A stretch of DNA of 64,000 bases from positions 1 to 64,000 of the forward strand of contig JBICID010000109.1 of the NCBI GenBank assembly GCA_043101615.1, read 5' to 3'. A program made the position numbers and the translations under genes. Positions 19,928 to 28,787 of the stretch are shown one piece after another. Under the pieces are notes generated by a model. That model worked only from the letters and a program-made list of their open reading frames with translations, did not search any database and was not told the origin of the DNA. How positions within the stretch are numbered: the stretch's first letter is position 1; every line of letters begins with the position of its first letter. Origin of the DNA: JBLHKT01 sp043101615. GTDB taxonomy: Bacteria; Planctomycetota; Phycisphaerae; Phycisphaerales; UBA1924.

Positions 19928-20512
19928 TCACGCCCCGGCGCATGCCCGGGCGTTCAGCTCCGCCCAGTCCTCCTGCGTGATCGCCCAGCGTTCGTGGTCC
20001 TGCCAGCGTCCGGCGATCTTCAGGTACCGGGGCGAGTACCCCTCCCGCCGGAAGCCCACGCGGCGCGCCAGCGCCAGGCTCGCGCGGTTCTCCGGGATGA
20101 TGTTGGCCTCGACCCGGTGCAGCCCGAGCCCCCCCTCGCGCTCGGGCGCGAAGGCACGCGTCAGGCAGGCCCGCACGCCCGCGGCGCCGTAGCCGCGCCG
20201 GGCGTACGCCGCCCCGATCCAGTACCCCATGTAGCAGCTGCAGAACGGCCCGCGGTAGATCTGCCCGAGCCCGACGTACCCGACCAGGCTGCCCTCGTCG
20301 TTGAGGATGACGAACTTCTGCTCGCTCTGGTCGTCGCACCGGGCCAGCAGCCGGTCGAAGCTGGCGTCCCCGAACTGGCGTTCGTCGTCGCCCAGGTCCG
20401 GCTCCCACGCCTTGAGGTGCTCGAGGCTCGACCGCCTGAGCGCCACGAACGCCGCGCGGTCGATCGCGTTGGGGTGGCGGATGGTGACCGGAGGCGGCAC
20501 GTGCTGGCCCAT
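19928..20512 (-). CDS. GNAT acetyltransferase, RimJ/RimL-like
   Basis: A 194-residue single-domain GNAT enzyme. The acetyl-CoA core is seen in ARRGYGAAGVRACLTRAF (the R/Q-x-x-G-x-G/A loop) and the following ANIIPENRASLALARRVGFRREG, typical of RimJ/RimL N-terminal acetyltransferases. The substrate (ribosomal protein or amino group) is unknown. It is upstream of ppc on the same strand with a 61-base gap. Confidence 0.88.
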   Translation of the reverse strand: MGQHVPPPVTIRHPNAIDRAAFVALRRSSLEHLKAWEPDLGDDERQFGDASFDRLLARCDDQSEQKFVILNDEGSLVGYVGLGQIYRGPFCSCYMGYWIGAAYARRGYGAAGVRACLTRAFAPEREGGLGLHRVEANIIPENRASLALARRVGFRREGYSPRYLKIAGRWQDHERWAITQEDWAELNARACAGA

Positions 20513-20601
20513 GCGCGGAGCGTACCGGCTCCCGCACGGACGCGGAGATGCGGGTGTGCCGAAGCGTGGGGCGGAGGAAGGGGTGGGGGGTTGTGGGGGG
20601 G

Positions 20602-21627
20602 TCAGCCGGGGTAGTACTCGTAGGAGGGGTCGTCGCCGGATTCCTCCGGGGCGGGCTGGGCGAGCTGGGCGATCCCGAGGGCGACCGCGAGCGTCAGCAG
20701 CACGAGCGCCGTCGCGGACACGATCCGCGTGCGTGCGGCGCGTCCGAAGGTGTCGCCCCCTGCGCACAGGACGCCGAGCATGGCCGGGGCCAGCCCGAGC
20801 AGCACGAGCGAGGGGGCTCCCTTGGCCTCCGGGTAGGTCTGGAACGCCACGCCGGCGGCGCTCACGATCACGAGGCCCACGAGGACGGTCGTCGCGCCGC
20901 GGTCCAGGCGCACCAGGCGTGCCTCGATCGGGATCTTCCCGTCCCGGCTCCTGGTCAGGAACCAGACCAGCCAGGCGGCGAGCGTCGCGGCGCACGCGAA
21001 GGCGACCACGCTGGTCGTGGTGCGCGTCAGCAGGGCCGAGCCGGTCAGGAACAGGAGCGGCATCGCGGCGCCCGCGAGCAGCGCCAGCACGGGCCCGAGG
21101 GCCCTGGCGCTGAGCACGCCCGCGCCCGCGTCGGCGATGCGCATCACGACCGCCCCGCCGAGCGAGGCGATCGCCATCCACCCGAAGAACTGGTCTGCGG
21201 TGCGCGAGCCCGCGTCGTAGTACCCCTCCCCGATCAGCCAGACGCACGCCGCGAGCACCGCGGCCCGGGCGATCGAGACCGTCGCCTCGCGCACGAAGGC
21301 GCGACTCGTCCAGATGGACTCCAGCAGGCCCAGCAGCGCGAGCAGCCCCGCGGCGTGCGGGTACCGGTACGTGTTGTTGTCCGGCCAGCGCTGGGGCCAG
21401 CCGTTGGTCACGCTGTCGGCCAGGACGAAGCCCGCCGCGAGCACCAGCGGCCCCACCCACACGGGCCCGAAGGGCTCGCGCCGGATCGAGTCGGGGATGT
21501 CCGCGCTGGACTGGGCGGCGCGGATCCGCTTCCTGGACCACAGCAGCCAGGCCGCGAGCATGGCGACGCCCGTCAGCAGCCCGGGGACCACGCCCCCGAT
21601 CAACGCGAGCCTCATCTCGTCGGACAT
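20602..21627 (-). CDS. Polytopic membrane protein, unknown function
   Basis: A 341-residue protein with about nine to ten predicted membrane helices alternating with short Arg-rich loops; opening MRLALIGGVVPGLLTGVAMLAAWLLW anchors it. The C-terminus is acidic and ends with tyrosines (SYEYYPG). Nothing catalytic is recognisable. It is located between YceI and the GNAT gene on the same strand, with gaps of about 100 bases. No function is assigned. Confidence 0.7.
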   Translation of the reverse strand: MSDEMRLALIGGVVPGLLTGVAMLAAWLLWSRKRIRAAQSSADIPDSIRREPFGPVWVGPLVLAAGFVLADSVTNGWPQRWPDNNTYRYPHAAGLLALLGLLESIWTSRAFVREATVSIARAAVLAACVWLIGEGYYDAGSRTADQFFGWMAIASLGGAVVMRIADAGAGVLSARALGPVLALLAGAAMPLLFLTGSALLTRTTTSVVAFACAATLAAWLVWFLTRSRDGKIPIEARLVRLDRGATTVLVGLVIVSAAGVAFQTYPEAKGAPSLVLLGLAPAMLGVLCAGGDTFGRAARTRIVSATALVLLTLAVALGIAQLAQPAPEESGDDPSYEYYPG

Positions 21628-21734
21628 GGTCGGCTCCGGTGCCTGGTGTGCTTCTCCGGGCGCCCGAGCGGCGCCGGTGAGAGGCGGACGGCACGCCGCG
21701 TGCGTCGGCACGGGGCGTGCGGGGTTGATCCGGG

Positions 21735-22388
21735 TCAGTCCTTCACGGCCTCGATCGCGACCATCATGTCCACGGTGTTGCCGATGGGCCCGTCGTTGCC
21801 GCCGTCGTCGGCGAGGTAGCTGGTCACGCCGAAGTCGGAGCGGTCGAAGGAGAAGCGGGCCTCGAAGCCGAACTTCTTGGCGTCGCCCTGCGCCCCGGTG
21901 CCGATGTCGACGACCTCGGCGGTGATCTCGCGCGTCTGGCCCATGAAGGTCAGCTCGCCGGTGAGGGTGCCGGTGGTGTCGCCGGTGGACTCGTACCCGG
22001 TGGAGGTGAAGCTGGCGGTGGGGTACTGCCCGACGTTGAAGAAGTCGCCGCTGCGCAGGTGGCCGTCGCGCCGGCTGTTGTTGGTGTCCACGCTCTCCAT
22101 CGGGATCTCGAAGGTGACGCTCACGGGCTGGTTGCTGGCCTCGTCGATCTCGAACGAGCCCTCGAACTCGTTGAAGCGCCCGTAGAAGTTGGCGGCCCCG
22201 ACGTGGCGAACGCGGAAGACCACCGAGCTGTGCACCGCGTCCAGCGAGTACGCCGCCGCACGCTCGGCGCCCAGCGTCTCGACCGCCCCGCCGTTCACGG
22301 CGGCCTCGGACCCGATCCCGACGTACCCCCACCCGGCCGCGACCAGGGCGGACCCGGCGAGGGCGACAACTGCGAGCGACTTCTTCAT
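21735..22388 (-). CDS. YceI-family lipid-binding periplasmic protein
   Basis: A 217-residue exported protein (KKSLAVVALAGSALVAAGWG signal peptide) of the YceI lipocalin-like family, which binds polyisoprenoids or other amphiphiles in the periplasm. Family marks: YSLDAVHSSVVFRVRHVG at the start of the domain, VTFEIPMESVDTNNSRRDGHLRSGDFFNV, and GELTFMGQTREI. Also typical are the final FGVTSYL region. The ATG has AAGGAG eight bases upstream. A UbiA-type prenyltransferase is encoded 4 kb away, but no direct link is shown. Confidence 0.9.
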   Translation of the reverse strand: MKKSLAVVALAGSALVAAGWGYVGIGSEAAVNGGAVETLGAERAAAYSLDAVHSSVVFRVRHVGAANFYGRFNEFEGSFEIDEASNQPVSVTFEIPMESVDTNNSRRDGHLRSGDFFNVGQYPTASFTSTGYESTGDTTGTLTGELTFMGQTREITAEVVDIGTGAQGDAKKFGFEARFSFDRSDFGVTSYLADDGGNDGPIGNTVDMMVAIEAVKD

Positions 22389-22504
22389 GGCGTGTTCTCC
22401 TTGAGTGAATGCTGGTGTGTCTCGGTGAATCCCGTCCCCACGCAGGAGTGCTACCGGCCTTCGCCGGGTCCGTGGCACCCGACGCGTGCGCCGGGCGGAA
22501 AAAC

Positions 22505-22516
22505 TTGTTGGAACAA
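22505..22516. promoter_or_regulatory. Palindrome upstream of yceI-like gene
   Basis: TTGTT-GG-AACAA lies about 115 bases before the YceI-like start, inside an unusually AT-rich patch (22497-22520). It could be an operator or part of the promoter. The arms are only five bases, so chance is not excluded. Confidence 0.3.
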
Positions 22517-22596
22517 TTTAAGCGGGCCGGGCGGGCGTGTCAAACCGGGCGGGGGCTCGCCCCCCGCACCGACCGAAATTCACACTCGGGCATCGT

Positions 22597-24159
22597 TTAT
22601 TCCCACTCGATGGTGGCCGGGGGCTTGCTGGAGATGTCGTAGACGACCCGGTTGACGCCCCGGACCTCGTTGATGAGGCGGTTGGAGATCCGGCCCAGCA
22701 CCTCGTAGGGCAGGCGGACCCAGTCGGCGGACATGAAGTCCTCGCTCTCGACCGCCCGGACCGCGACCACGTGCTCGTAGGTCCGTCCGTCGCCCATGAC
22801 GCCGACGCTCTTGACCGGGAGCAGCACCGCGAAGACCTGGCTGGTTTTGCGGTAGAGGCCCGCGGAGGTGATCTCCTCGAGCAGGATCTCGTCGCAGTCG
22901 CGCAGCAGGCGGAGCTTGTCCTCCTCGACCGCCCCGAGCACCCGGACCGCCAGCCCCGGTCCGGGGAAGGGGTGGCGCCAGATCAGGCTCTCGGGCAGCC
23001 CCAGCACGCCCCCCAGCGCCCGGGCCTCGTCCTTGAACAGCTCCCGCAGCGGCTCGACGAGCTCGAACCCGAGCTGCTCGGGCAGGCCTCCCACGTTGTG
23101 GTGCAGCTTGATGTTCGCCGAGAGCCCCGCGTGCCCGTGCCCGCTCTCGATCACGTCGGGGTAGAGCGTGCCCTGGGCCAGCAGCTCGGCGCCCTCGACC
23201 CGGTCCGCGGCCTGCTTGAACACCTCGATGAACCGGTGCCCGATGCGACGGCGCTTCTCCTGCGGGTCCTCGACGCCCGCCAGGTCGGCCAGGAACTCCT
23301 TCGAGGCGTCGGCGACGGTGAGATTGATCTTGAAGTGGTCGCGGAAGGTGTGCTCCACCATCGCCCGCTCGTTCTTGCGCAGCAGCCCGTTGTCGACGAA
23401 CACGCAGTGGAGTCGGTCCCCGATCGCCTTGTGCAGCAGGGCCGCGACGACCGAGGAGTCCACCCCGCCGGACAGCCCGCAGATCACCTTGCGGTCGCCA
23501 ACCCGGGCCCGGACCAGCTCGATCTGCTCCTCGGCGTAGTTGGCCATCGACCACTCGCCCCGGCACCCCGCGATCCCGTACAGGAAGTTGCGGAAGATGT
23601 CGGGCCCGTGGGTGGTGTGGGTGACCTCTGGGTGGAACTGCACGCCGAAGAAGGTCAGGCCCGGGTCGGTGCTTCTGACCACGGCGTAGGGGCAGGAGGG
23701 CGTGCCGGCGACGGGCTTGAGCCCCGCCTGCTTCAGGTCGCTCACCTGGTCCCCGTGGCTCATCCAGACCTGGGTCTGGTCGGGCACCGCCTCGAGCAGC
23801 TGGTCCTCGCCGGAGGAGTCGAGCATCTGTCGCCCGTACTCGCGGTGGCGGGCCCGCCCGACGTCGGCGCCCAGCAGCCGTGCGGCGAGCTGCATCCCGT
23901 AGCAGATCCCGAGCAGCGGCACGCCCATCCGGAGCACGTCGGGGTCCATGGAGGGTGCGCCCTCGTCGTCCACGCTGGACGGCCCGCCGGAGAGCACGAT
24001 CGCCTTGGGGTTCATCGCCCGGAGTTCGTCGGCGGGGATGTCGGGGCGGACCAGCACGCTGAACACGCCCGCGTCGCGCACACGCCGGCAGATGAGCTGG
24101 GCCGTCTGGCCACCGAAGTCAAGGACCGGAACCACCTCGTCGTGCGCGGGCGTCGTCAT
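22597..24159 (-). CDS. guaA: GMP synthase (glutamine-hydrolysing)
   Basis: A 520-residue two-domain enzyme aminating XMP to GMP. The N-terminal class I glutaminase domain shows GICYGMQLAA with the catalytic Cys and FHPEV with the catalytic His. The C-terminal ATP-pyrophosphatase domain begins near ANYAEEQIEL, with the P-loop CGLSGGVDSSV, then the dimerisation domain and RPFPGPGLAVR-like motif HPFPGPGLAVR. It ends KPPATIEWE as usual. ATG at 24159 is chosen because GGAGG precedes it by nine bases; an upstream in-frame ATG at 24186 would add nine residues. Confidence 0.97.
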   Translation of the reverse strand: MTTPAHDEVVPVLDFGGQTAQLICRRVRDAGVFSVLVRPDIPADELRAMNPKAIVLSGGPSSVDDEGAPSMDPDVLRMGVPLLGICYGMQLAARLLGADVGRARHREYGRQMLDSSGEDQLLEAVPDQTQVWMSHGDQVSDLKQAGLKPVAGTPSCPYAVVRSTDPGLTFFGVQFHPEVTHTTHGPDIFRNFLYGIAGCRGEWSMANYAEEQIELVRARVGDRKVICGLSGGVDSSVVAALLHKAIGDRLHCVFVDNGLLRKNERAMVEHTFRDHFKINLTVADASKEFLADLAGVEDPQEKRRRIGHRFIEVFKQAADRVEGAELLAQGTLYPDVIESGHGHAGLSANIKLHHNVGGLPEQLGFELVEPLRELFKDEARALGGVLGLPESLIWRHPFPGPGLAVRVLGAVEEDKLRLLRDCDEILLEEITSAGLYRKTSQVFAVLLPVKSVGVMGDGRTYEHVVAVRAVESEDFMSADWVRLPYEVLGRISNRLINEVRGVNRVVYDISSKPPATIEWE

Positions 24160-24296
24160 CCGCGAGTCCCTCCGATGGAAACGCACAGCCTAGGGAGACA
24201 CCCCGGCCCCGTCGAATCGCGCACCCAATTCTTCATGCTCCGCCGGCGTGACTCCCCCCGGGGCGTCGTGCGACCCGCCCCGCTAAACTCAGGGCG

Positions 24297-24821
24297 ATGC
24301 CACGCCCCGCGATCACGGACCGATCGGCGCCCAACGCTCCTCACCCGGGCTCGCGTGCGCCGCGAGCCCGTCTGATCCGGGTGCTGGCGTCCTTGGCGGG
24401 CGTTTCCTGGCTCGCGACCCTGGTCGCGTGCGTGCCGGACCCGCCCCACACCTTCCGGTCGCTCGCCCCCAACGACCGTCTGGACGCCATCGTCGAGGCC
24501 TCGGACAAGACCGACCACGACTCCCTGCTGGGCCTGGTGGACCAGCTCTCCAGCGACGACCCCGCCGCACGCGTGCTCGCGATCGCGGCGCCGCGCAAGC
24601 GCACCGGCGAGTCGTTCGGGTACGAGCCGGCCGACCCCGAGTGGCGGCGCGAGCCGGCCGCGACCAGGTGGCGCGAGTACGCCCGCTCGCTCTCCCCTGC
24701 CCCGGAGGGTTCCCCGGGCGAGCCCGGCGCCGCGGTGGTCGAGCGATCGGAGCCGGGTCTTCCCGGCCCTGGCCTCGCGGGATCGGGGCGCGAGACCGAG
24801 GAAAGGGGAAACGATGGCTGA
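24297..24821 (+). CDS. Lipoprotein with possible HEAT-like segment
   Basis: A 174-residue protein. Residues about 26-45 form a signal peptide ending in the lipobox LVAC. After it, LDAIVEASDKTDHDSLLGLVDQLSSDDPAARVLAIAAP resembles half of a HEAT/Armadillo repeat. The C-terminal third is low-complexity Pro/Gly/Glu. Its last eight bases overlap the start of the RsbW-like gene, suggesting translational coupling. It may be a surface or periplasmic member of the same signalling unit; function unknown. Confidence 0.65.
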   Translation: MPRPAITDRSAPNAPHPGSRAPRARLIRVLASLAGVSWLATLVACVPDPPHTFRSLAPNDRLDAIVEASDKTDHDSLLGLVDQLSSDDPAARVLAIAAPRKRTGESFGYEPADPEWRREPAATRWREYARSLSPAPEGSPGEPGAAVVERSEPGLPGPGLAGSGRETEERGNDG

Positions 24822-25335
24822 CGGGCCCCCGCACATCAGGCTCGAGCTGGTCTCCAACCCGGTGTACCTCTCCGGGGCGCGCGAGCTGATCAACGCCATC
24901 GCCAAGCGGGTCGGCTTCAACGACCTGGACTGCTCCAAGATCTCCCTGGCGGTGGACGAGGCCCTGTGCAACATCATCCGGCACGGCTACGACCGCGCCC
25001 CCGACAAGCCCATCTGGATCTCCATCTGGCCCCTCGACATGACCCGCGATCACCGCCCGGCCGGGGGGCTCAGGCTGGTGATCGAGGACGAGGCCCGCCA
25101 GGTCCCGCCCGAGCGGATGAAGAGCCGCGACCTGGACGATGTCCGCCCGGGGGGCCTGGGCGTGCACATCATCCAGGAGATCATGGACGGCGTGACCTAC
25201 GAGCGTCGCCCCGAGATCGGCATGCGTCTCACGCTGGTCAAGCACGCCCCCGACAACGCCGAGCCGCCCCGCGTCACCGATTCCAAGCCCGAGCGCCCCG
25301 CCGCCGACCGGCACCACCCAGAGAGCACCGCATGA
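24814..25335 (+). CDS. Anti-sigma factor kinase, RsbW/SpoIIAB-like
   Basis: A 173-residue GHKL-fold (HATPase_c_2) serine kinase of partner-switching systems. The N box (LAVDEALCNIIRHGYDRA) and the G box (GGLGVHIIQEIMDGVTYE) are intact. The tail from about 145 is Pro/charged. Such proteins bind a sigma factor or other target and phosphorylate the STAS antagonist. The next gene is exactly such an antagonist, overlapping it by four bases (ATGA). The start overlaps the upstream lipoprotein gene. The cognate sigma factor is not in the window. Confidence 0.88.
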   Translation: MADGPPHIRLELVSNPVYLSGARELINAIAKRVGFNDLDCSKISLAVDEALCNIIRHGYDRAPDKPIWISIWPLDMTRDHRPAGGLRLVIEDEARQVPPERMKSRDLDDVRPGGLGVHIIQEIMDGVTYERRPEIGMRLTLVKHAPDNAEPPRVTDSKPERPAADRHHPESTA

Positions 25336-25676
25336 GCACCCAGGACGCCATCAAGACCACCAAGCCCAGCGCCGGCGTCGCCGTCGTCTCGCCCTCCACC
25401 GACATCGACCTGTCGCGTTCGCCCGACCTGCGGGCCGCGCTGCGACACGCGCTCGACGACGGCGCCAAGAAGCTCGTGGTCGACCTCGGCGGCGTGGAGT
25501 ACATGGACTCCTCCGGCCTGGCCACACTCGTCGAGATCATGCGACACGCCAAGTCCAGCGGGGCCACCATGAGGCTCGCGGCCCTGAACGAGAAGGTCCG
25601 GGCCATCTTTGAGATCGCACGCCTCGACCAGTTCTTTACCATCGTCCCCACCGTCGACGACGCCCTGAACGCCTGA
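25332..25676 (+). CDS. STAS-domain anti-sigma factor antagonist, RsbV-like
   Basis: A 114-residue STAS domain. The conserved phosphorylation-site motif VEYMDSSGLATLVE (Ser60 or Ser61) is present. It should be phosphorylated by the upstream kinase and, when dephosphorylated, release the kinase's target. It starts in the ATGA overlap and ends 32 bases before a MlaE permease gene. In E. coli the MlaB subunit of the lipid transporter is also a STAS protein, so a dual or alternative role is possible. Confidence 0.88.
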   Translation: MSTQDAIKTTKPSAGVAVVSPSTDIDLSRSPDLRAALRHALDDGAKKLVVDLGGVEYMDSSGLATLVEIMRHAKSSGATMRLAALNEKVRAIFEIARLDQFFTIVPTVDDALNA

Positions 25677-25708
25677 CCCTCGCCCGCATTCCCCGTCCCG
25701 GCCCGATC

Positions 25709-26551
25709 ATGCCAGACGACGCCGCACAACCCAAGCCGGTGCCCAGGGCCCTGAAGCCCGTCGAGCTCACGGGCGAGCGTGCCCTGGACATCGTGGAGCA
25801 CATCGGCTCGACGCTGCGCCTGGCGCTGACCGCGGTCGGCCTGTGCCTGCGGGCGATGACCAGCCGGAAGGTCCGGATCGGCAAGACCGCGGTGGTCACG
25901 CAGATCGTCCGGGTCGGCGTCTCCTCGATCGTGATCGTCTCGCTCGTCTCCGGTGCGGTGGGCCTCATCCTCGCCCTCCAGCTCGCACCCCCGCTCGACG
26001 ACTTCGGCGTGCGCGATCAGCTGGCGAGCATCATCGGCGTGGCGGTGTTCCGGGAGCTGGGCCCGCTGATCGGGGCGATCGTGCTGACCGGGTTCGCGGG
26101 CGCGTCCATCGCGGCGGAGCTGGGCACCATGGTGGTCTCCGAAGAGATCGAGGCGCTCGAGGCCCACGCGCTCGACCCGGTGCGGTTCCTGGTCGTCCCG
26201 CGCGTGCTGGCCGCGACCGTCTCGATGACCGCCCTGGGCGTGATCTCGTCGTTCGTGGCCATCGGCGCGGCCCTGCTCATCTCCATCACCGCGCTCGACA
26301 TCCCGTTCGCCACCTACATGACCAACACGCTCGAGCAGGCCAAGCTGGTCGACTTCCTCACCGGCGTGTTCAAGTCGATGATCTTCGGCCTGCTCATCGG
26401 CGCGATCGCCTGCGAGAACGGGCTGGCCGTCAGGGGCGGGGCCGCGGGCGTCGGCAAGGCCACCACCCGCACCGTGGTCGAGTGCATCGTCGCGATCGTC
26501 GTCGCGGACCTGATCTTCACCGCGATCTTCTTCGCGCTGGACCTGAACTGA
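25709..26551 (+). CDS. MlaE-family ABC transporter permease
   Basis: A 280-residue membrane protein of the MlaE/YrbE permease family that moves phospholipids or other lipids between envelope membranes. After a soluble N-terminus, helices follow; the family motif FRELGPLIGAIVLTGFAGASIAAELGTMVVSEEIEALE is unmistakable. The first helix region (KTAVVTQIVRVGVSSIVIVSL) and the late EQAKLVDFLTGVFKSMIFG are also typical. The ATPase (MlaF) and MCE protein (MlaD) are not neighbours: the next gene converges. It is placed with the STAS/kinase genes, which may be its regulators. Confidence 0.9.
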   Translation: MPDDAAQPKPVPRALKPVELTGERALDIVEHIGSTLRLALTAVGLCLRAMTSRKVRIGKTAVVTQIVRVGVSSIVIVSLVSGAVGLILALQLAPPLDDFGVRDQLASIIGVAVFRELGPLIGAIVLTGFAGASIAAELGTMVVSEEIEALEAHALDPVRFLVVPRVLAATVSMTALGVISSFVAIGAALLISITALDIPFATYMTNTLEQAKLVDFLTGVFKSMIFGLLIGAIACENGLAVRGGAAGVGKATTRTVVECIVAIVVADLIFTAIFFALDLN

Positions 26552-26728
26552 GCGTGTCTCGCCCGACCGAATGCTGACCTTGTGCGAGCCCGGAGCGCAC
26601 GCGACGGGGCAGCGTCTCAACTCGCCGGGCTCATGCTGGCCAGAACGCCCGACGATGGCTGCGCCATCACCGGGGCACCCGTGCGGACGGGGCCCTGATG
26701 GCCGATCCCCAGTCCCCGATCCCCGCGT

Positions 26729-27700
26729 TCACACCCGGTACCCCGCCGGGTGCTCGGCCAGCCCGTACATCTCGCGCAGCACCGTCATCCCGAGGAAGCC
26801 GGCGCAGACGACGCCCGTCATCACGAACACGCCCGTCGAGTCGCCGATGCCCCACACCCACGCCAGCCCGTACAGCGGCAGCCACAGCGCCCCGTACCGC
26901 TCGATCTTGGACCCCAGGCGCGGCCCGGGCCCGAGCTGCATCACGCGGCGCCCCACCAACCCCGCGTACACCACCGCGAGCATCCCCGGCGCCACCGCCG
27001 CCGTCAGGGGTACCCACTCGGGCGCGATGCCGTCGCGCCGCACCGCCAGTCCCGCCAGCACGCCGGTCGCCAGCACCCAGCCGACCACCATCGAGGTCAC
27101 GGCCCGCCCCGAGAGCGGGGGGCTCTTGCGCCCCAGCCGGTGCGCCAGCCACGCCACCACCAGCGCGTGCGTCATGATCAGCCAGACCGGGGCCAGGAAA
27201 CGCAGGCCCAGGTTCGGCGCCAGCATGTGCCCCCCGTACACCACCGCCAGCAGCACCAGCCCGATCCCCGGCACGTACCGGCCCGCGGCGTTGTAGGCCA
27301 GGATCAGCGCCGCGAGCACCAGCGTCGCGACCACCGCCCCCGTCCCGAACACCGTCGCCCCCAGCACGCTCAGGATCAGCGTTCCCGCGGCCGCGAAGAT
27401 CGCCACCTCCCCGCTCGCCTCCCCCTCTGCGAGGGGTCGGTCGCGTCGCAGGGCCCGGTCGCGCGAGCTGTCCACCACGTCGTTCACCGTCGAGCCGAAC
27501 GCGTACAACGCCGCCGCCGCCAGGGCGCCCCCCGCCAGCAGCACCCACAGCGGGGTGGTCTCGATCTCGGTGCTCCAGTCCTCCGCGTTGTTGGCGCGGG
27601 TCCACAGCACCACGAACCAGACATTCCCGACCGCCGCGAACGCTCCCGACACACGCGTCAGACGCAGCACCGGCGCGATCCTGAGAACGAACTCACGCAT
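26729..27700 (-). CDS. UbiA-family prenyltransferase
   Basis: A 323-residue protein with about nine membrane helices. The first Asp-rich motif is present: STVNDVVDSSRDRALRRDRPLAEGE, which binds Mg-prenyl diphosphate. The second Asp-rich motif is less clear (about SKIERYG). Family members attach polyprenyl groups to aromatic acceptors in quinone, haem or lipid synthesis; the acceptor cannot be told. It converges with MlaE and diverges from ribH over only 38 bases. Confidence 0.82.
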   Translation of the reverse strand: MREFVLRIAPVLRLTRVSGAFAAVGNVWFVVLWTRANNAEDWSTEIETTPLWVLLAGGALAAAALYAFGSTVNDVVDSSRDRALRRDRPLAEGEASGEVAIFAAAGTLILSVLGATVFGTGAVVATLVLAALILAYNAAGRYVPGIGLVLLAVVYGGHMLAPNLGLRFLAPVWLIMTHALVVAWLAHRLGRKSPPLSGRAVTSMVVGWVLATGVLAGLAVRRDGIAPEWVPLTAAVAPGMLAVVYAGLVGRRVMQLGPGPRLGSKIERYGALWLPLYGLAWVWGIGDSTGVFVMTGVVCAGFLGMTVLREMYGLAEHPAGYRV

Positions 27701-27738
27701 GCCACCATCCTACTCGCTCGGCCCTACCATCCCCGCCC

Positions 27739-28278
27739 ATGCCCGATTCCCACCCCATCCCGCCGGTCGCGATCGTGGTCTCCACGTACAACCGGACCGT
27801 CACGGACGCCCTCCGGGACGGCGCGATCGGGGAGTTTCTCCGCCGGGGCGGCTCGCGCGACGCGCTCGCGGTGATCGAGGCCCCGGGGGCCTTCGAGCTC
27901 CCGGCCGTCGCCGACGCCGCGGCCGAATCGGGCCTGTACCGGGGCGTCTGCTGCCTCGGGTGCGTCATCCGGGGCGAGACCACCCACGACCAGCACATCA
28001 GCAGCGCGGTCGCCCAGGGGCTCATGTCCATCTCCCTGCGACTGGGCGTGCCCGCGGCGTTCGGCGTCATCACCGCCAACACTTCGGAGCAGGCCCGGGC
28101 ACGCGCCGGCCTGGTCGACGCCGCTTCGGGGGGCAAGGGCAACAAGGGCGTCGAGGCGATGGCCGCCCTGCTCGACACCCTGGGCGCCATCGACGCCATC
28201 GCCGACGCGACCGACCGCCGGGACCCCGGCCTGACCTTCACCCTCTCATCGACCCCCACCGACAAGGCGACCCCCTAG
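27739..28278 (+). CDS. ribH: 6,7-dimethyl-8-ribityllumazine synthase
   Basis: A 179-residue riboflavin-pathway enzyme joining 5-amino-6-ribitylaminouracil with 3,4-dihydroxybutanone phosphate. Conserved parts: VVSTYNR near the N-terminus, APGAFELP, and CVIRGETTHDQHISSAVAQGL with the active-site histidine region; GVITANTSEQARAR is the C-terminal motif. The tail (about 155-179) is longer than usual. It heads a tight operon with nusB three bases after its stop, a widespread ribH-nusB pairing. Confidence 0.96.
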   Translation: MPDSHPIPPVAIVVSTYNRTVTDALRDGAIGEFLRRGGSRDALAVIEAPGAFELPAVADAAAESGLYRGVCCLGCVIRGETTHDQHISSAVAQGLMSISLRLGVPAAFGVITANTSEQARARAGLVDAASGGKGNKGVEAMAALLDTLGAIDAIADATDRRDPGLTFTLSSTPTDKATP

Positions 28279-28281
28279 CCC

Positions 28282-28779
28282 ATGGCCACCCCCAAAGACA
28301 TCCGCAAGCTCGCCCTCATGGCCCTGTTCCAGTTCGACGCCACCGCCGGCGACGACCCCGAGAGCGTCCGAGCCTCGCTCGAGGACACCGACTCCCTCGC
28401 CGAGGAGGGGCTCTCGTTCACCTCCGCCAAGAAGTTCACCCCCGGCGAGCTGGACCGGGCCGTGGCGCTGGCGCACGCGGCGTACGAGGCCCGCGAGTCC
28501 GCCGACGCCGCGATGCTCGAGCTCGCGCCCGACTGGCCCGCGGGGCGCCAGGCCGCGGTGGACCGCGCGATCCTGCGCCTGGCGCACCACGAGATCACCG
28601 CGACCGACCACCCGCCCAAGGCGGTCGTGAACGAGGCCGTGGAATTGGCCAAGGACTTCTCGACCGAGAAGTCCCCCGCGTTCGTGAACGGGCTGCTGGG
28701 CAAGTTCCTGAAGGCCCACCTCGCCTCCCGGGGCGAGCGGAGCGACCAGACCCCCGAACCCTCCAACGCCTCGGAGTAG
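28282..28779 (+). CDS. nusB: Transcription antitermination factor NusB
   Basis: A 165-residue all-helical RNA-binding protein that works with NusE on boxA of rRNA operons. Key features: KLALMALFQFD at the N-terminus, and the C-terminal core VDRAILRLAHHEI followed by KAVVNEAVELAKDFSTEKSPAFVNGLLGKFL. An acidic insertion lies around 24-45. It starts three bases after ribH and ends eight bases before ftsY. Confidence 0.95.
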   Translation: MATPKDIRKLALMALFQFDATAGDDPESVRASLEDTDSLAEEGLSFTSAKKFTPGELDRAVALAHAAYEARESADAAMLELAPDWPAGRQAAVDRAILRLAHHEITATDHPPKAVVNEAVELAKDFSTEKSPAFVNGLLGKFLKAHLASRGERSDQTPEPSNASE

Positions 28780-28787
28780 CCTCGCCC

